From positions 1-16,964 of the forward strand of contig DAOWDD010000001.1 of the NCBI GenBank assembly GCA_030639215.1: 16,964 bases of DNA, read 5' to 3'. The stretch is from Dehalococcoidia bacterium (GTDB lineage Bacteria; Chloroflexota; Dehalococcoidia; Dehalococcoidales; UBA5760). Every line of letters begins with the position of its first letter. The stretch's first letter is position 1. Shown piece by piece: positions 1 to 8,329 of the stretch. The translations under genes and the position numbers were made by a program. Below the pieces are notes generated by a model that worked only from the letters and a program-made list of their open reading frames with translations, was not told where the DNA came from and made no database searches.

Positions 1-176
1 AGCAAATCCACTACGGCTTATACCAGGAGACCATTAAAAGCCTCGGGGTGGGTCAGGAGCCGAAAGAAGAGCCCTACTTTGTCTGTCAGTTCTGCGGCAA
101 TACCGTCGCTGGTGAAGCCCCCGAAAAGTGCCCGATATGCGGTGCTCCCCGCAGTAAGTTCAAGCGGGTGGAATAG
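1..176 (+). CDS. Rubrerythrin, C-terminal part (5' end outside window)
   Basis: The reading frame is open from base 3 and ends with TAG at 174-176, giving the last 57 residues of a protein. The tail carries two Cys-x2-Cys pairs (FVCQFCG and KCPICGAP), which form the rubredoxin-like Fe(SCys)4 site at the C-terminus of rubrerythrin. The upstream YGLYQETI segment looks like the end of the ferritin-like four-helix bundle. Rubrerythrins are cytoplasmic peroxidases that reduce H2O2 in anaerobes and microaerophiles, with the rubredoxin domain passing electrons to the di-iron site. Most of the di-iron domain lies before the window, so the exact subtype cannot be judged. The gene is followed by a hairpin terminator and converges on the nucleotidyltransferase gene. 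Confidence 0.85.
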   Translation, partial: QIHYGLYQETIKSLGVGQEPKEEPYFVCQFCGNTVAGEAPEKCPICGAPRSKFKRVE

Positions 177-203
177 GGAAGATACGGGTTGCTCAGTATG
201 GAG

Positions 204-232
204 ATTAAAAGAGGCCTCGTGCCCTCTTTAAT
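204..232. terminator. Bidirectional hairpin between convergent genes
   Basis: ATTAAAAGAGG (204-214) pairs with CCTCTTTAAT (223-232), with one bulged A and an 8-nt loop. The arms are A-rich on one side and T-rich on the other, so the hairpin can end transcripts from both directions. It sits in the 67-bp gap between the rubrerythrin stop and the stop of the minus-strand nucleotidyltransferase gene. Confidence 0.6.
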
Positions 233-243
233 TTGTCTCCCCA

Positions 244-1506
244 TCATAGTTGCTCTTCGCCTAACCACTCCTTGACCAGTTCCTCCTCGTCCGCTTTACT
301 GTTTACCCTGCCGTCCAGCCTGGCGTTGTGCAGCAGCTTAAGGACTTCCTTAATCTGGGGACAGGGGGGAAAGCCCATTTCTATCAGGTCGTTGCCGTTT
401 AAGGTTGGTTTGACATAACGTAGTTCGTGCAGGAAGATTTCCAGGTGCTGGCGGGCAATAGGAGAGCCCACGGCGAGTGAATTGGCGGTGATGGCTGATT
501 GAGCATAGCCGTGAATGATGTGATAGACCCTGCTGCGTTTAAGCTCGGGGTAGGACAGCGTCCTCAGACTGCTCTTTAGGGCGATGCTGTCTCGTACCAC
601 CCGGGCTGCCGGCCCGGGTAGCCTCAGGTATGAGATAAGCTGCTCGCTCTCTTCTTCACCCAGCCGGTAGGACAGCAGGGCTAGATAGAGGCCGAATGAG
701 GGCAGGCCCGGTGCGGCCTGCTTACGGGCCGCCTGGAATCTATCGGCGAGCCAGCCATTACCCTTCATCTCCGGGTGCAGTCTGACCAGTACCCCCAGCT
801 CTTCGGCGCGGCTTAGGACCTTCTCCGGTTCTTCTTCCTGAAAGATGCACTCCAGCTCATAGCGTATTCGGTCGCCGCTTATAGTATCCAGCATCGGAAT
901 ATCCCGCTTAAGCAGCCTGAGGGTGCCCTCCTCCAGCTGGAAGCCCAGCCGCTGCTCGTAGCGCAGCCCGCGCCAGATGCGGGTGGCGTCATCAATAAAG
1001 CTCTTTTCGTGTAGAATACGGATGAGCCTATCTTCAAGGTCGTCCTGACCTCCGTATCGGTCAATCAGCTCGCCGTAGCGCTCAGGGCTGAGACAGACCG
1101 CCATTGCGTTGATGGTGAAATCACGGCGGAAGAGGTCTTTCTCAATCGAGTTTGGCTCTACGGTGGGTAGCGCCCCGGCCCTGGCGTAGCTTTCCGAGCG
1201 GGCGGTGGCGAAATCAACACCCCATTTCTCCCACTCCAGCTTGGCGGTATTGAAGTGGGGGTGGGTGGTGAGCCTTGCCGGCTTAGTCCCGGCTAACCGT
1301 TTGGCTAGCTCGATGGCATTACCCTCTACCACCAGGTCAAGGTCAAGGTTGGCTTTTTCTAGGAGCAGGTCGCGCACCACTCCGCCGACAAGGTAGAGGC
1401 TGCCTCCCTGCTCGGCCGCTATGCCGCCGGCGGTCTGCATCAGGTTAACCATCTCAGCCGGTAGCTGCTCTTCTATTCTGCTGCCTAGATTGGTCATCCT
1501 GTCCAT
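244..1506 (-). CDS. tRNA nucleotidyltransferase / poly(A) polymerase family protein
   Basis: A 420-residue class II nucleotidyltransferase of the CCA-adding/poly(A) polymerase superfamily, which adds C and/or A to tRNA 3' ends. Visible motifs: the helical-turn signature LVGGVVRD near residue 40 followed by DLDLVVEG, whose two Asp residues are the metal ligands; RRDFTINAMA near residue 130; the GGQDDLEDRLIRIL segment; and DDATRIWRGLRYEQRLGF, the nucleotide-recognition helix region. No HD domain is evident at the C-terminus. In some bacteria CC- and A-addition are split between two enzymes, and the SFIDDATRIWR form resembles my recollection of the A-adding branch, so which nucleotides it adds is open. 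ATG at 1506 is used; a second in-frame ATG lies three codons in. It is divergent from the kinase gene at 1604. Confidence 0.85.
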   Translation of the reverse strand: MDRMTNLGSRIEEQLPAEMVNLMQTAGGIAAEQGGSLYLVGGVVRDLLLEKANLDLDLVVEGNAIELAKRLAGTKPARLTTHPHFNTAKLEWEKWGVDFATARSESYARAGALPTVEPNSIEKDLFRRDFTINAMAVCLSPERYGELIDRYGGQDDLEDRLIRILHEKSFIDDATRIWRGLRYEQRLGFQLEEGTLRLLKRDIPMLDTISGDRIRYELECIFQEEEPEKVLSRAEELGVLVRLHPEMKGNGWLADRFQAARKQAAPGLPSFGLYLALLSYRLGEEESEQLISYLRLPGPAARVVRDSIALKSSLRTLSYPELKRSRVYHIIHGYAQSAITANSLAVGSPIARQHLEIFLHELRYVKPTLNGNDLIEMGFPPCPQIKEVLKLLHNARLDGRVNSKADEEELVKEWLGEEQL

Positions 1507-1514
1507 TTTCCCGC

Positions 1515-1520
1515 ATTATA
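1515..1520 (-). promoter_or_regulatory. -10 element for the nucleotidyltransferase gene
   Basis: On the minus strand this is a perfect TATAAT. Its end lies only 8 nt before the ATG at 1506, so the predicted start of transcription (about 1508) nearly coincides with the start codon. No good -35 hexamer is present at 16-18 bp. Confidence 0.4.
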
Positions 1521-1553
1521 GCACAGCTTACCGGCGCATGTATGCAATATTGA

Positions 1554-1583
1554 TTGCCATTTGCCGGGAATTCTGTCTATAAT
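1554..1583 (+). promoter_or_regulatory. Sigma-70-type promoter for the kinase/dCMP deaminase pair
   Basis: TTGCCA (1554-1559, five of six consensus bases) and TATAAT (1578-1583, perfect) are separated by 18 bp. Transcription would start near 1590, leaving a leader of about 14 nt that contains AGGTG before the ATG at 1604. Confidence 0.6.
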
Positions 1584-1603
1584 GAAGCTCGTACAGGTGT
1601 ATT

Positions 1604-2149
1604 ATGAGAGTGGTTTCGATTGTTGGTATGGCTGGCTCCGGGAAGTCCGAGGTAGCTAGGGTATTTGAGGCAAGCGGCTTCACCCGGATAAGGTTCGGGG
1701 ATATTACCGACGGAGAGGTGAAGAAGCGGGGGCTTGAGCTTAATGAGGAGAACGAGCGCATCATCAGGGAGCTCCTGAGAGAAAAACATGGTATGGCGGC
1801 CTATGCCCGGCTTAATCTGGATAAAATCGATTCGGCATTGAAACACTCCGATGTGGTCGTGGACGGGCTTTACTCCTGGGAGGAGTATACCCTGCTCAAG
1901 GGTTACTACGGAGAGGGCTTCTCTCTGGTCGCTGTTTGGACTTCACCTGAGACGAGGTATGCCCGGCTGGGTGGTAGGAGAGACCGTCCCCTGACGGTGA
2001 AAGAGGCAGCCAGCCGGGACAGGTCGGAAATAGAGAACGCAAGTAAAGGCGGGCCTATCGCAATGGCTGACTTCACCCTGATAAACGAGTCTTCTCTGGA
2101 CGAGCTGAGGGAAGAAGCGGAAAGGACTATCTCGGAAATTCGGGATTAG
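1604..2149 (+). CDS. Small P-loop nucleotide kinase (dephospho-CoA kinase-like / UPF0200 type)
   Basis: A 181-residue protein with an N-terminal Walker A motif, GMAGSGKS (residues 8-15). It has the layout of the nucleoside-monophosphate-kinase/dephospho-CoA-kinase fold: a short beta strand, the P-loop, a middle region ending in a hydrophobic strand before Asp-Gly (VVVDGLYSWEEY), and an Arg-rich lid segment (RYARLGGRRDRP). It resembles the archaeal-type UPF0200 kinase-like family more than canonical bacterial CoaE, which is inference from memory of sequence style. The phosphate acceptor is unknown; a nucleotide or CoA precursor is possible. It is followed after 2 nt by the dCMP deaminase, so the two are probably co-transcribed, which would favour a nucleotide-metabolism role. 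Confidence 0.7.
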   Translation: MRVVSIVGMAGSGKSEVARVFEASGFTRIRFGDITDGEVKKRGLELNEENERIIRELLREKHGMAAYARLNLDKIDSALKHSDVVVDGLYSWEEYTLLKGYYGEGFSLVAVWTSPETRYARLGGRRDRPLTVKEAASRDRSEIENASKGGPIAMADFTLINESSLDELREEAERTISEIRD

Positions 2150-2151
2150 AA

Positions 2152-2634
2152 ATGGGAATACCGACCAGACTGGATAGCGATGAGTATTTTTTGAAGATAG
2201 CCTCGGTGGTTGCCGAGCGCTCCACCTGCCGCCGTCACCACGTTGGAGCGGTTGCCGTAAGGGACAAGCACATACTGGCGACCGGCTACAATGGTGCTGC
2301 CGCCGGCATCAAGGACTGCCTTGAGCTTGGCTGCCTCAGGGATGAAATGAAGATACCGTCAGGGACAAGGCATGAAATATGCCGCGGTATCCATGCCGAA
2401 CAGAATGTAATCGTGCAGGCCAGTCTTCACGGCGTCAGCCTTGAGGGGAGCACTATCTACTGTACGCATACCCCCTGCATACTGTGCGCCAAGATGCTGG
2501 TTAATGCCAAGATAAGGCGGTACGTTAGCTTTGGCAGATATAGCGATAATCAGTTTGCTGCGCTGTTCAAAGAGGCCGGTATAGAATTTGACATAGAGAA
2601 ACGACCGTCATCCCGGATAAGCTATCTCGATTAG
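2152..2634 (+). CDS. Deoxycytidylate (dCMP) deaminase family protein
   Basis: A 160-residue zinc-dependent deaminase of the dCMP/ComEB family, which converts dCMP to dUMP, the precursor of dTMP. The zinc and catalytic residues are visible: HAEQN (His81 and the proton-shuttling Glu83) and TPCILC (Cys109 and Cys112 as zinc ligands). The N-terminal segment SVVAERSTCRRHHVGAV and the GYNGAAAG substrate loop are typical of dCMP deaminases rather than cytidine deaminases. Length matches the family. The ATG lies 2 nt after the kinase stop with only a weak ribosome-binding site, so translation may be coupled. Its stop is 17 nt from the end of the convergent tyrA, with no convincing terminator between them. 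Confidence 0.9.
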   Translation: MGIPTRLDSDEYFLKIASVVAERSTCRRHHVGAVAVRDKHILATGYNGAAAGIKDCLELGCLRDEMKIPSGTRHEICRGIHAEQNVIVQASLHGVSLEGSTIYCTHTPCILCAKMLVNAKIRRYVSFGRYSDNQFAALFKEAGIEFDIEKRPSSRISYLD

Positions 2635-2651
2635 CTCTATTGCGGTGCTTT

Positions 2652-3524
2652 TTATAGCATGTCGAGGAGCTTGTACATATCTTCGTAGGCCTTGCCAAAG
2701 TCAGGATTAATGGTATTGAACCTGGCTTTCAGTGCCTTCATTTTGCGGGCAAACCCCTCCCGGTCTTTACTTGTCACTAGATCAGCCCAGGTCTTGGCTT
2801 TTTCCTGAAATTTCTTCTCAATTTCAGCCAGGTTGGGCAGGTTCATCTGCAGCGAGGCATAAAGCTCCGGGTCCTCAGAGATAACGCTTTCCGTCAGGGT
2901 TGACAGCAGTTTGAAGGTGATGCCGCTGGCGCCCCCTATCTGTCTTAAGCGGTTGAATCTCAATATCGTATCACCGGCGACTATCGCGATAAAATGGGAC
3001 AGCCCCAGGACAACGGTCATTATTTCATCATGCTCTTCCGGGCTGACCAGGGTCACCCTGGCCTCCCTGTCCTCCAGGTATTCCCTGGCTCTCTCGGCGA
3101 GGGCTTTCTCCTCTTCGTTAGTGGGGGTTAACATAAAGCTCCTGTTGGCGATGTCTCTGGCGCCGGGACCGAACATCGGGTGCATGCCAAGTACCTTCCT
3201 CGATTTGATATGTCTGTGCATTGCCGTCATCGGAAGCACCTTCACCGAGGTAATGTCGATAATAAGCTGCTCGTCGCTGGTATGGGGTCCGATTTGTTCC
3301 ACAACCGCCTCAAGATTATCTATCGGCACCGATATCAGGACGACCCGGGAGCTCTTGACCGCTTCTATATTATCCGTGGTAGCCTCAACACCCAGCTGCT
3401 TTCCGGCCTCCCGCAGCTTTGCCCGGTTTCTCCCGGTTATTGTTACCTGGTGGCCCTCTTTCAGGGCGAAGCGGGCGAACCAGCGTCCCATATTCCCCGA
3501 GCCACCAATTATTGCAATTCTCAT
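2652..3524 (-). CDS. tyrA: Prephenate dehydrogenase (TyrA)
   Basis: A 290-residue dehydrogenase that oxidatively decarboxylates prephenate to 4-hydroxyphenylpyruvate, the committed step to tyrosine. The Rossmann motif GGSGNMG (7-13) opens the protein. HPMFGP (115-120) and LGLSHF with the probable catalytic His177 follow, then an all-helical C-terminal domain. There is no ACT domain, so Tyr feedback through that module is absent. The second beta strand ends in TGRNR rather than in an acidic residue, which suggests NADP rather than NAD (inference). The overall wording resembles archaeal TyrA. It is the last gene of the operon, 18 nt after pheA, with GAGGT placed 5 nt before the ATG. Confidence 0.92.
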   Translation of the reverse strand: MRIAIIGGSGNMGRWFARFALKEGHQVTITGRNRAKLREAGKQLGVEATTDNIEAVKSSRVVLISVPIDNLEAVVEQIGPHTSDEQLIIDITSVKVLPMTAMHRHIKSRKVLGMHPMFGPGARDIANRSFMLTPTNEEEKALAERAREYLEDREARVTLVSPEEHDEIMTVVLGLSHFIAIVAGDTILRFNRLRQIGGASGITFKLLSTLTESVISEDPELYASLQMNLPNLAEIEKKFQEKAKTWADLVTSKDREGFARKMKALKARFNTINPDFGKAYEDMYKLLDML

Positions 3525-3542
3525 GATTACCTCGTGGTTTGC

Positions 3543-4610
3543 TTAATTTGTCCTGGGGTAAGACCCCAGGACTCGCAGGAATAGCGTGGTCTCCTCCAGA
3601 CTGGCTAACACCCCTCTGGGCGCCTTGTCTTCCCGGTGGCCTTCAAAGTCGAGATAGAAGTTGTATTCCCACGCCTTTTGCCTTGTCGGGCGGGACTCAA
3701 TCTTGGTCAGGTTGACGCCATTGCTGGCGAATTTGCTCAAGAGATCGTAGAGCGCCATCGGTCTATGCTTTACCGAGAAGACTATTGAGGTCTTGTCGTT
3801 TCCTGACGGCGGGCAGTCCTCCTTGGCCAGGATAAAGAACCGGGTAAAATTGCTCGGGTTGTCCTCTATCTCCCGGGCGAGTATCTTCATCTGGTAGATT
3901 TCAGCGGCCCGGGCGCTGGCGATTGCCCCGGCATCGGTTGATCCTTTCTCCTTGAGCATCTTGACGCTGATGGCGGTATCAGAGGTGGGCACTAATCTGC
4001 AGCCCAGCTGTTTTAAGAAGGTCCGGCATTGTCCCAGGGCCTGGGGATGGGAGTAGACCTTCTTTATCGCATCCAGCCGCGTCTCGGGGTTGGCTACCAG
4101 GCAGTGAGTAACGCGTAGTTCCAGCTCACCGCACACCTTTAGGCTTGATGCCAGCAGCAGGTCGTATGACCTGCCTATTGTTCCCTCCAGGGAGTTCTCT
4201 ATCGGGGCAATGCCGAACTGCACCTCATCCTGCTCTACGGCTCTAAAGGCGTCTTCCAGGCTTTCCTGCGGCTTGGTTATTGCCAGTGGCCCGAAAAACT
4301 TAAGGGCTGCTTCTTCACTGTAGGCTCCGGGCTCACCGGGAAAGGCGACCTCAATGCCCTGTGTCCTGCGGCATGCCGTCATTATCTGCTGGTAGATGCT
4401 GTCGATAACTTCCTGGTCCATATTTTCACTCCGGGCAATACGCTTGATATGTTCTGAGACCCTTTTCTCTCTTGCCCGGTCATTGATTTGTTTCCCCTCC
4501 CTTTTTTTCTCCCCCCCTATTTCCCGCGCAATCCTTATCCTCTCACCGATTAGCTTGACAATCTCGGTGTCGGTTTTGTCGATTCGTTTTCTTAAATCTT
4601 CCAGGCTCAT
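3543..4610 (-). CDS. pheA: Bifunctional chorismate mutase / prephenate dehydratase (P-protein)
   Basis: A 355-residue fusion that rearranges chorismate to prephenate and then dehydrates it to phenylpyruvate for phenylalanine. An AroQ-type helical chorismate mutase occupies about residues 1-85. The dehydratase follows at about 88-262 with [23 protein letters not shown] and the TRF motif (256-258). A C-terminal ACT domain spans about 274-352 and contains ESRP (305-308), part of the usual phenylalanine-binding site. The partner Gly-Ala-Leu motif reads Met-Ala-Leu (285-287). The ATG overlaps the aroC stop (ATGA, 4 bp) and is preceded by AGGGTGAT. Because it makes prephenate, it also feeds the downstream tyrA. 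Confidence 0.95.
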   Translation of the reverse strand: MSLEDLRKRIDKTDTEIVKLIGERIRIAREIGGEKKREGKQINDRAREKRVSEHIKRIARSENMDQEVIDSIYQQIMTACRRTQGIEVAFPGEPGAYSEEAALKFFGPLAITKPQESLEDAFRAVEQDEVQFGIAPIENSLEGTIGRSYDLLLASSLKVCGELELRVTHCLVANPETRLDAIKKVYSHPQALGQCRTFLKQLGCRLVPTSDTAISVKMLKEKGSTDAGAIASARAAEIYQMKILAREIEDNPSNFTRFFILAKEDCPPSGNDKTSIVFSVKHRPMALYDLLSKFASNGVNLTKIESRPTRQKAWEYNFYLDFEGHREDKAPRGVLASLEETTLFLRVLGSYPRTN

Positions 4611-5698
4611 TTTATCACCCTTGATATTATTCCTGCCCTCATCGCCAGGTCACAGATGGTTACCGCCATCATTGATTCTACAACAACCACCGCCCGGGGT
4701 ACGATGCAGGCATCGTGTCTTCCCTTGACGCTCAGACTGGCACTCTCCATATCCTTGATATTTACCGTCGGTTGATTCTTTTCGACAGAGGGTGTCGGCT
4801 TAATCGCCGCCCTGACCACTATCGGCATGCCGTTACTTATTCCCCCCAGAATGCCCCCCGAGTTGTTAGTCGTCGTAACTATCTTACCACCTTTGATGGT
4901 GAAAGGGTCATTGTTCTCAGAGCCTTTCTTAGCCGCGGCGGAGAAACCTGCCCCGAATTCAACTCCCTTAACGGCAGGGATGGTCAGAATAGCTTTGGCC
5001 AGCTCCCCGTCCAGCGTGTCAAAGACCGGTTCCCCTAAACCGACAGGTACGTTAAGCGCGATGCCTTCTATGATGCCACCCAGGCTGTCCCCTTCTTTTC
5101 TGACTTTCTCAATAGCTTTAACCATCTCTGCGGCAGCCTTGAGGTCAGCGCATTTTAGCGGATTTTTTTCTAGGTTTTCCCTTATTCTGTCAAGTTCTTT
5201 TGGCTCGGCTTTTATGCCGCCTATCTGAATAGTATGAGCTACGACCTCGATGCCAATCCGGTTGATTAGTTTCCTGGCAATAGCACCAGCCATAACAAAG
5301 CTGGCGGTGATTCTACCGGAAAACCTGCCTCCGCCTCTGAAATCGTTAAATCCCCCGTACTTAACAAAGGCGGTGTAGTCAGCCTGCCCCGGCCTCAGTA
5401 GGAATCTAATCTTCTCGTATTCCCTTGAGTCTATGTCTTTGTTCCATATCACCAGGCAGATAGGGGCGCCGGTAGTGGTTCCATCTATGATTCCGGAAAG
5501 GACATCAACCCTGTCCTCCTCCGCCCTCCGTGTTGAGGCTATACCCGCCCCTGGTCTTCTTTTATCCAGGTCTTTCTGGATATCATCTTCGGTAACGGCC
5601 AAGCCGGCCGGGCAGCCGTCAATGATGATACCGACGCATCTGCCGTGGCTTTCTCCGAAGCTCGTTATGGTGAAAAGCTTACCCAGACTGTTCTCCAT
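4607..5698 (-). CDS. aroC: Chorismate synthase
   Basis: A 363-residue FMN-dependent enzyme that eliminates phosphate from EPSP to give chorismate, the last step of the common pathway. Signatures: TSFGESHG near the start, DKRRPG, the [14 protein letters not shown] block, [14 protein letters not shown], and [11 protein letters not shown] near the C-terminus, including the conserved His and Arg residues. Length is normal for the family. The start codon lies inside the end of aroA (20-bp overlap), preceded by GAGGTAAAGGT, and the end overlaps pheA by 4 bp, so translation is probably coupled on both sides. Confidence 0.97.
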   Translation of the reverse strand: MENSLGKLFTITSFGESHGRCVGIIIDGCPAGLAVTEDDIQKDLDKRRPGAGIASTRRAEEDRVDVLSGIIDGTTTGAPICLVIWNKDIDSREYEKIRFLLRPGQADYTAFVKYGGFNDFRGGGRFSGRITASFVMAGAIARKLINRIGIEVVAHTIQIGGIKAEPKELDRIRENLEKNPLKCADLKAAAEMVKAIEKVRKEGDSLGGIIEGIALNVPVGLGEPVFDTLDGELAKAILTIPAVKGVEFGAGFSAAAKKGSENNDPFTIKGGKIVTTTNNSGGILGGISNGMPIVVRAAIKPTPSVEKNQPTVNIKDMESASLSVKGRHDACIVPRAVVVVESMMAVTICDLAMRAGIISRVIK

Positions 5699-6953
5699 TT
5701 ACCTTTACCTCACCCCCGATGCTTCTTACTACCTCCCAGAAATTGGGAAATGTCTTGGAGACACATTCCGCATCGTTTATTACTGTTCCTCCGGCTACCA
5801 GCCCGGGTATACTGAATGCCATGGCGATACGGTGGTCGTTCTTACTATTGATGGTTGCCCCCTTTGGCCTTGCGCCGGTAACGGTTAGTCTATCCTTCTC
5901 TTCCAGGACTGCTATGCCCATTTTCTCCAGCCCTTCCCTTACTGCGGAGACCCGGTTTGATTCTTTCATACGTGCCCTTGCTATCCCGCTAAACTCGCTC
6001 CTGCCACTAGCCAGTGCCGCCAGAACCGCCAGCGTCGGCAGCAGGTCTATGTAATCGGATAAATCGGCCTGTATCGCGTTCAGCCTGGATTGTCTCACGG
6101 TTACGGTGTCCCTGCTTGACTCGACGGAGGCGCCCATATCTCTTAAGAAGTCTAGCATTATCCTATCGCCCTGCTGGCTTTCCGAGTTCAGGTTCTCCAC
6201 CACCACGGTTCCTGATAGCGTTCCTAGAGCCAGGAAATAGGAAGCTGATGACCAGTCTCCCTCCACCCGGTACCTGGCTGGCTGGTATCTCTGTGGTACT
6301 ATCACAAATTCTCTTAAGTCCGGGGAGGCTGCTACCTTTATACCGAATCTTTTCATACAGTCCAGGGTCATCAGGAGGTAAGGCTTTGACTCTACTGGCG
6401 TGGTCAGTCTGATTTGGACTTTCTGCTTGGCAAATGGGGATGCGATGAGCAGCGCTGAGATAAACTGAGAGCTGATATCACCGGGTAGCTCCGTTACGCC
6501 GCCTTTTAGTCTGCCTCCCCTCACGGTTACCGGGGCTACCTCACCCTGGCAGGAACAGTCTACTCCTAATTGTCTTAGTGCCTGAACCAGTGTTTTGACC
6601 GGTCTCCGGGCCAGGGAAGGGCCGGTAACTAACCGGCATTCCCCTGAGATTAACGAGCAGACCGCCGTCATAAATCTCAAGGTAGCGGCAGAATCAGCAC
6701 AAAACAGGTCCGTAGCTGGCTTGTGCAGGTCTCCACCGATGACCCGCCATAGGCCCTCTTCCTGCTGAATTTTTACCCCGATATTACCCAGTACATTCCG
6801 GGCTGCTTCAGTGTCATCTGAGATTAGGGGGTTTATGACTTCGCTCTCACCACTGGCCAGGGCAGCACAGATAAGCCCCCGAATAGTATAGCTCTTCGAG
6901 GCCGGGGCGATAACCTTCCCCGTTACTCTGCTTTTCTCAACTAAGACCTTCAT
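5679..6953 (-). CDS. aroA: EPSP synthase (3-phosphoshikimate 1-carboxyvinyltransferase)
   Basis: A 424-residue enzyme that transfers the enolpyruvyl group of PEP to shikimate 3-phosphate. [10 protein letters not shown] (16-25) provides the Lys and Arg that bind substrate, SDDT is at 45-48, [10 protein letters not shown] and MKESNR carry the acid/base residues, and NDHRIAMAF is near the C-terminus. The PEP-site loop reads DSAATLRFM (87-95), so the residue aligned with E. coli Gly96 is Ala89. The ATG is 17 bp inside aroK with only a weak ribosome-binding site, which points to coupled translation. The 3' end overlaps aroC by 20 bp. Confidence 0.96.
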   Translation of the reverse strand: MKVLVEKSRVTGKVIAPASKSYTIRGLICAALASGESEVINPLISDDTEAARNVLGNIGVKIQQEEGLWRVIGGDLHKPATDLFCADSAATLRFMTAVCSLISGECRLVTGPSLARRPVKTLVQALRQLGVDCSCQGEVAPVTVRGGRLKGGVTELPGDISSQFISALLIASPFAKQKVQIRLTTPVESKPYLLMTLDCMKRFGIKVAASPDLREFVIVPQRYQPARYRVEGDWSSASYFLALGTLSGTVVVENLNSESQQGDRIMLDFLRDMGASVESSRDTVTVRQSRLNAIQADLSDYIDLLPTLAVLAALASGRSEFSGIARARMKESNRVSAVREGLEKMGIAVLEEKDRLTVTGARPKGATINSKNDHRIAMAFSIPGLVAGGTVINDAECVSKTFPNFWEVVRSIGGEVKVNGEQSG

Positions 6954-7464
6954 ACTCTTTTATCTTGGCTATTATTTGTGTAACCACAGAGTCGATATCT
7001 AGCCTTGAGGTATTTACTGTGGTGTCGGCGGCTCGTTCGTAGAACGGCCTGCGGAATCTCAGCAGCTCTTTAATAGCCAGGGCAGGGTTAGCTATGGCAA
7101 GAAGTGGCCTCTCCTCGGCATCTCTTGATGTCCGCCTTAGTATTACCTGGGGTGATGCAGTGAGGCAGACGATTACCGCTTCCTCTTTTAGCCGGTCGAT
7201 GTTTATTTTGTTTAAGACAACACCGCCCCCGCAGGCGATAACTGCGTTTCTCTCCTTACTGACCTCCTTAATGGCCTCGATTTCGAACTCTCGAAAGGTT
7301 ATTTCTCCGTCCTCCTTGAATATTGCGGGGATAGTTTTCCCTGCCTTCTTTTCAATGAGGGGGTCCAGCTCAAAGAACTCCTTACCCAGTTTCTCAGCCA
7401 GGGCCTTACCCACCCCAGTTTTTCCCGTCCCCATGAAACCAATCAGAGCGATACTAGTTTTCAC
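6937..7464 (-). CDS. aroK: Shikimate kinase (P-loop type)
   Basis: A 175-residue kinase that phosphorylates shikimate at the 3-hydroxyl using ATP. The Walker A motif GFMGTGKT covers 9-16, FFELDPLIE covers 30-38 with Asp34 in the shikimate-binding position, FREFE contains Arg58, CGGGVVL begins at 78, and RPLL and RRPFYERAAD belong to the lid and C-terminal Arg positions. In the usual Asp-x-Asp, the first Asp is replaced by Glu32. It is the bacterial form, not the archaeal GHMP type. The start is GTG at 7464, overlapping aroE by 11 bp, with AAGG 9 nt upstream. It overlaps aroA by 17 bp. Confidence 0.95.
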   Translation of the reverse strand: MKTSIALIGFMGTGKTGVGKALAEKLGKEFFELDPLIEKKAGKTIPAIFKEDGEITFREFEIEAIKEVSKERNAVIACGGGVVLNKINIDRLKEEAVIVCLTASPQVILRRTSRDAEERPLLAIANPALAIKELLRFRRPFYERAADTTVNTSRLDIDSVVTQIIAKIKEYEGLS

Positions 7465-8329
7465 CTTCTAAGACCTTAATCGCTTCTTTTTTCATCAGTT
7501 CGAGAGGGGCTTTAAGCCCCGTCCATTTTTCAAAAGCCAGCGCCCCCTGCCAGGCAAGCATATCGAGCCCGCTTATTGTCTTGGCACCGGCTGCTTGAGC
7601 TTCTCTACGTAGCCTTGTCTGGATAGGGTTATATACGATGTCGAAAACGACCGGAGTAGATTTCAGCAGCCTCGCCGGGACCGGCGTCTCATCAATGTCG
7701 GGGCTCATGCCGACACTGGTTGAATTAACCAGAATATCGACTCCTTCCAGTACCATTGCCAGGTTCTCGTCGTTTAGTTCCAGTGCTTTCGTCTCTTTCT
7801 CGAAGGCTTGGGAAATCTCACGAGCCAGGTTTTCTGCCCAGCCCATCTCTAATTGCCGGTTGAGAATGACCAGATTGGCGCCGCTTTCGGCAAGAATGAA
7901 AGAAATCCCCCTCGATGCGCCACCCGCGCCCAGGATAACTACTTTCTTGTCCTCTGGTTTGACCCCCTTGTCCAGTAGCGCCTGCAAGAATCCGGTAGCA
8001 TCGGTGTTGTAACCTCGAAAAACTCCGTTGTCGTTGACTATGGTGTTAACGGCACCTATCTTCTCAGCCAGAGGGTCCAGCTCATCCAGAAATGAGATGA
8101 CGGATACCTTATGGGGTATGGTGACATTCAAGCCGGCCAGGTTGAGGGCTCTTGCCCCTGCAATTGCCTTGCCTAACTCCTCCTTTCTTACCCGGAAGGG
8201 GAGATACACGTAATCTATGCCCAGTTCACTGAAGGCGGCATTATGCATCACCGGCGACATAGTGTGCTCGATAGGGTCACCGATTACTCCACAGATCAGT
8301 GTTTTCCCCGATATAACTCTATTTCTCAC
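7454..8329 (-). CDS. aroE: Shikimate dehydrogenase
   Basis: A 291-residue NADPH-dependent enzyme that reduces 3-dehydroshikimate to shikimate. The substrate domain shows SPVMHNAAF, NVTIPHK with the catalytic Lys, and GYNTDATGF with the catalytic Asp. The cofactor domain shows GAGGASRGI and an NRQ turn after the second strand, then VNSTSVGMSP and DIVYNPIQTRL. The SGLDMLAWQGALAFEKWTG helix closes the protein as expected. GTG at 8329 overlaps the aroD stop in a GTGA arrangement. No strong ribosome-binding site is seen, so re-initiation after aroD is likely. Confidence 0.96.
   Translation of the reverse strand: MRNRVISGKTLICGVIGDPIEHTMSPVMHNAAFSELGIDYVYLPFRVRKEELGKAIAGARALNLAGLNVTIPHKVSVISFLDELDPLAEKIGAVNTIVNDNGVFRGYNTDATGFLQALLDKGVKPEDKKVVILGAGGASRGISFILAESGANLVILNRQLEMGWAENLAREISQAFEKETKALELNDENLAMVLEGVDILVNSTSVGMSPDIDETPVPARLLKSTPVVFDIVYNPIQTRLRREAQAAGAKTISGLDMLAWQGALAFEKWTGLKAPLELMKKEAIKVLEGEN

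Noticed and set aside
2617..2660. Terminator between the dCMP deaminase and tyrA
   Set aside because: Only 5-bp stems (AGCTA/TAGCT, GCTAT/ATAGC) with poorly placed T-runs can be drawn, so the evidence is too weak to call.
2911..3546. 211-codon plus-strand ORF opposite tyrA
   Set aside because: It is an antisense shadow. TyrA on the other strand has complete family motifs, and the shadow has no recognisable domain or ribosome-binding site.
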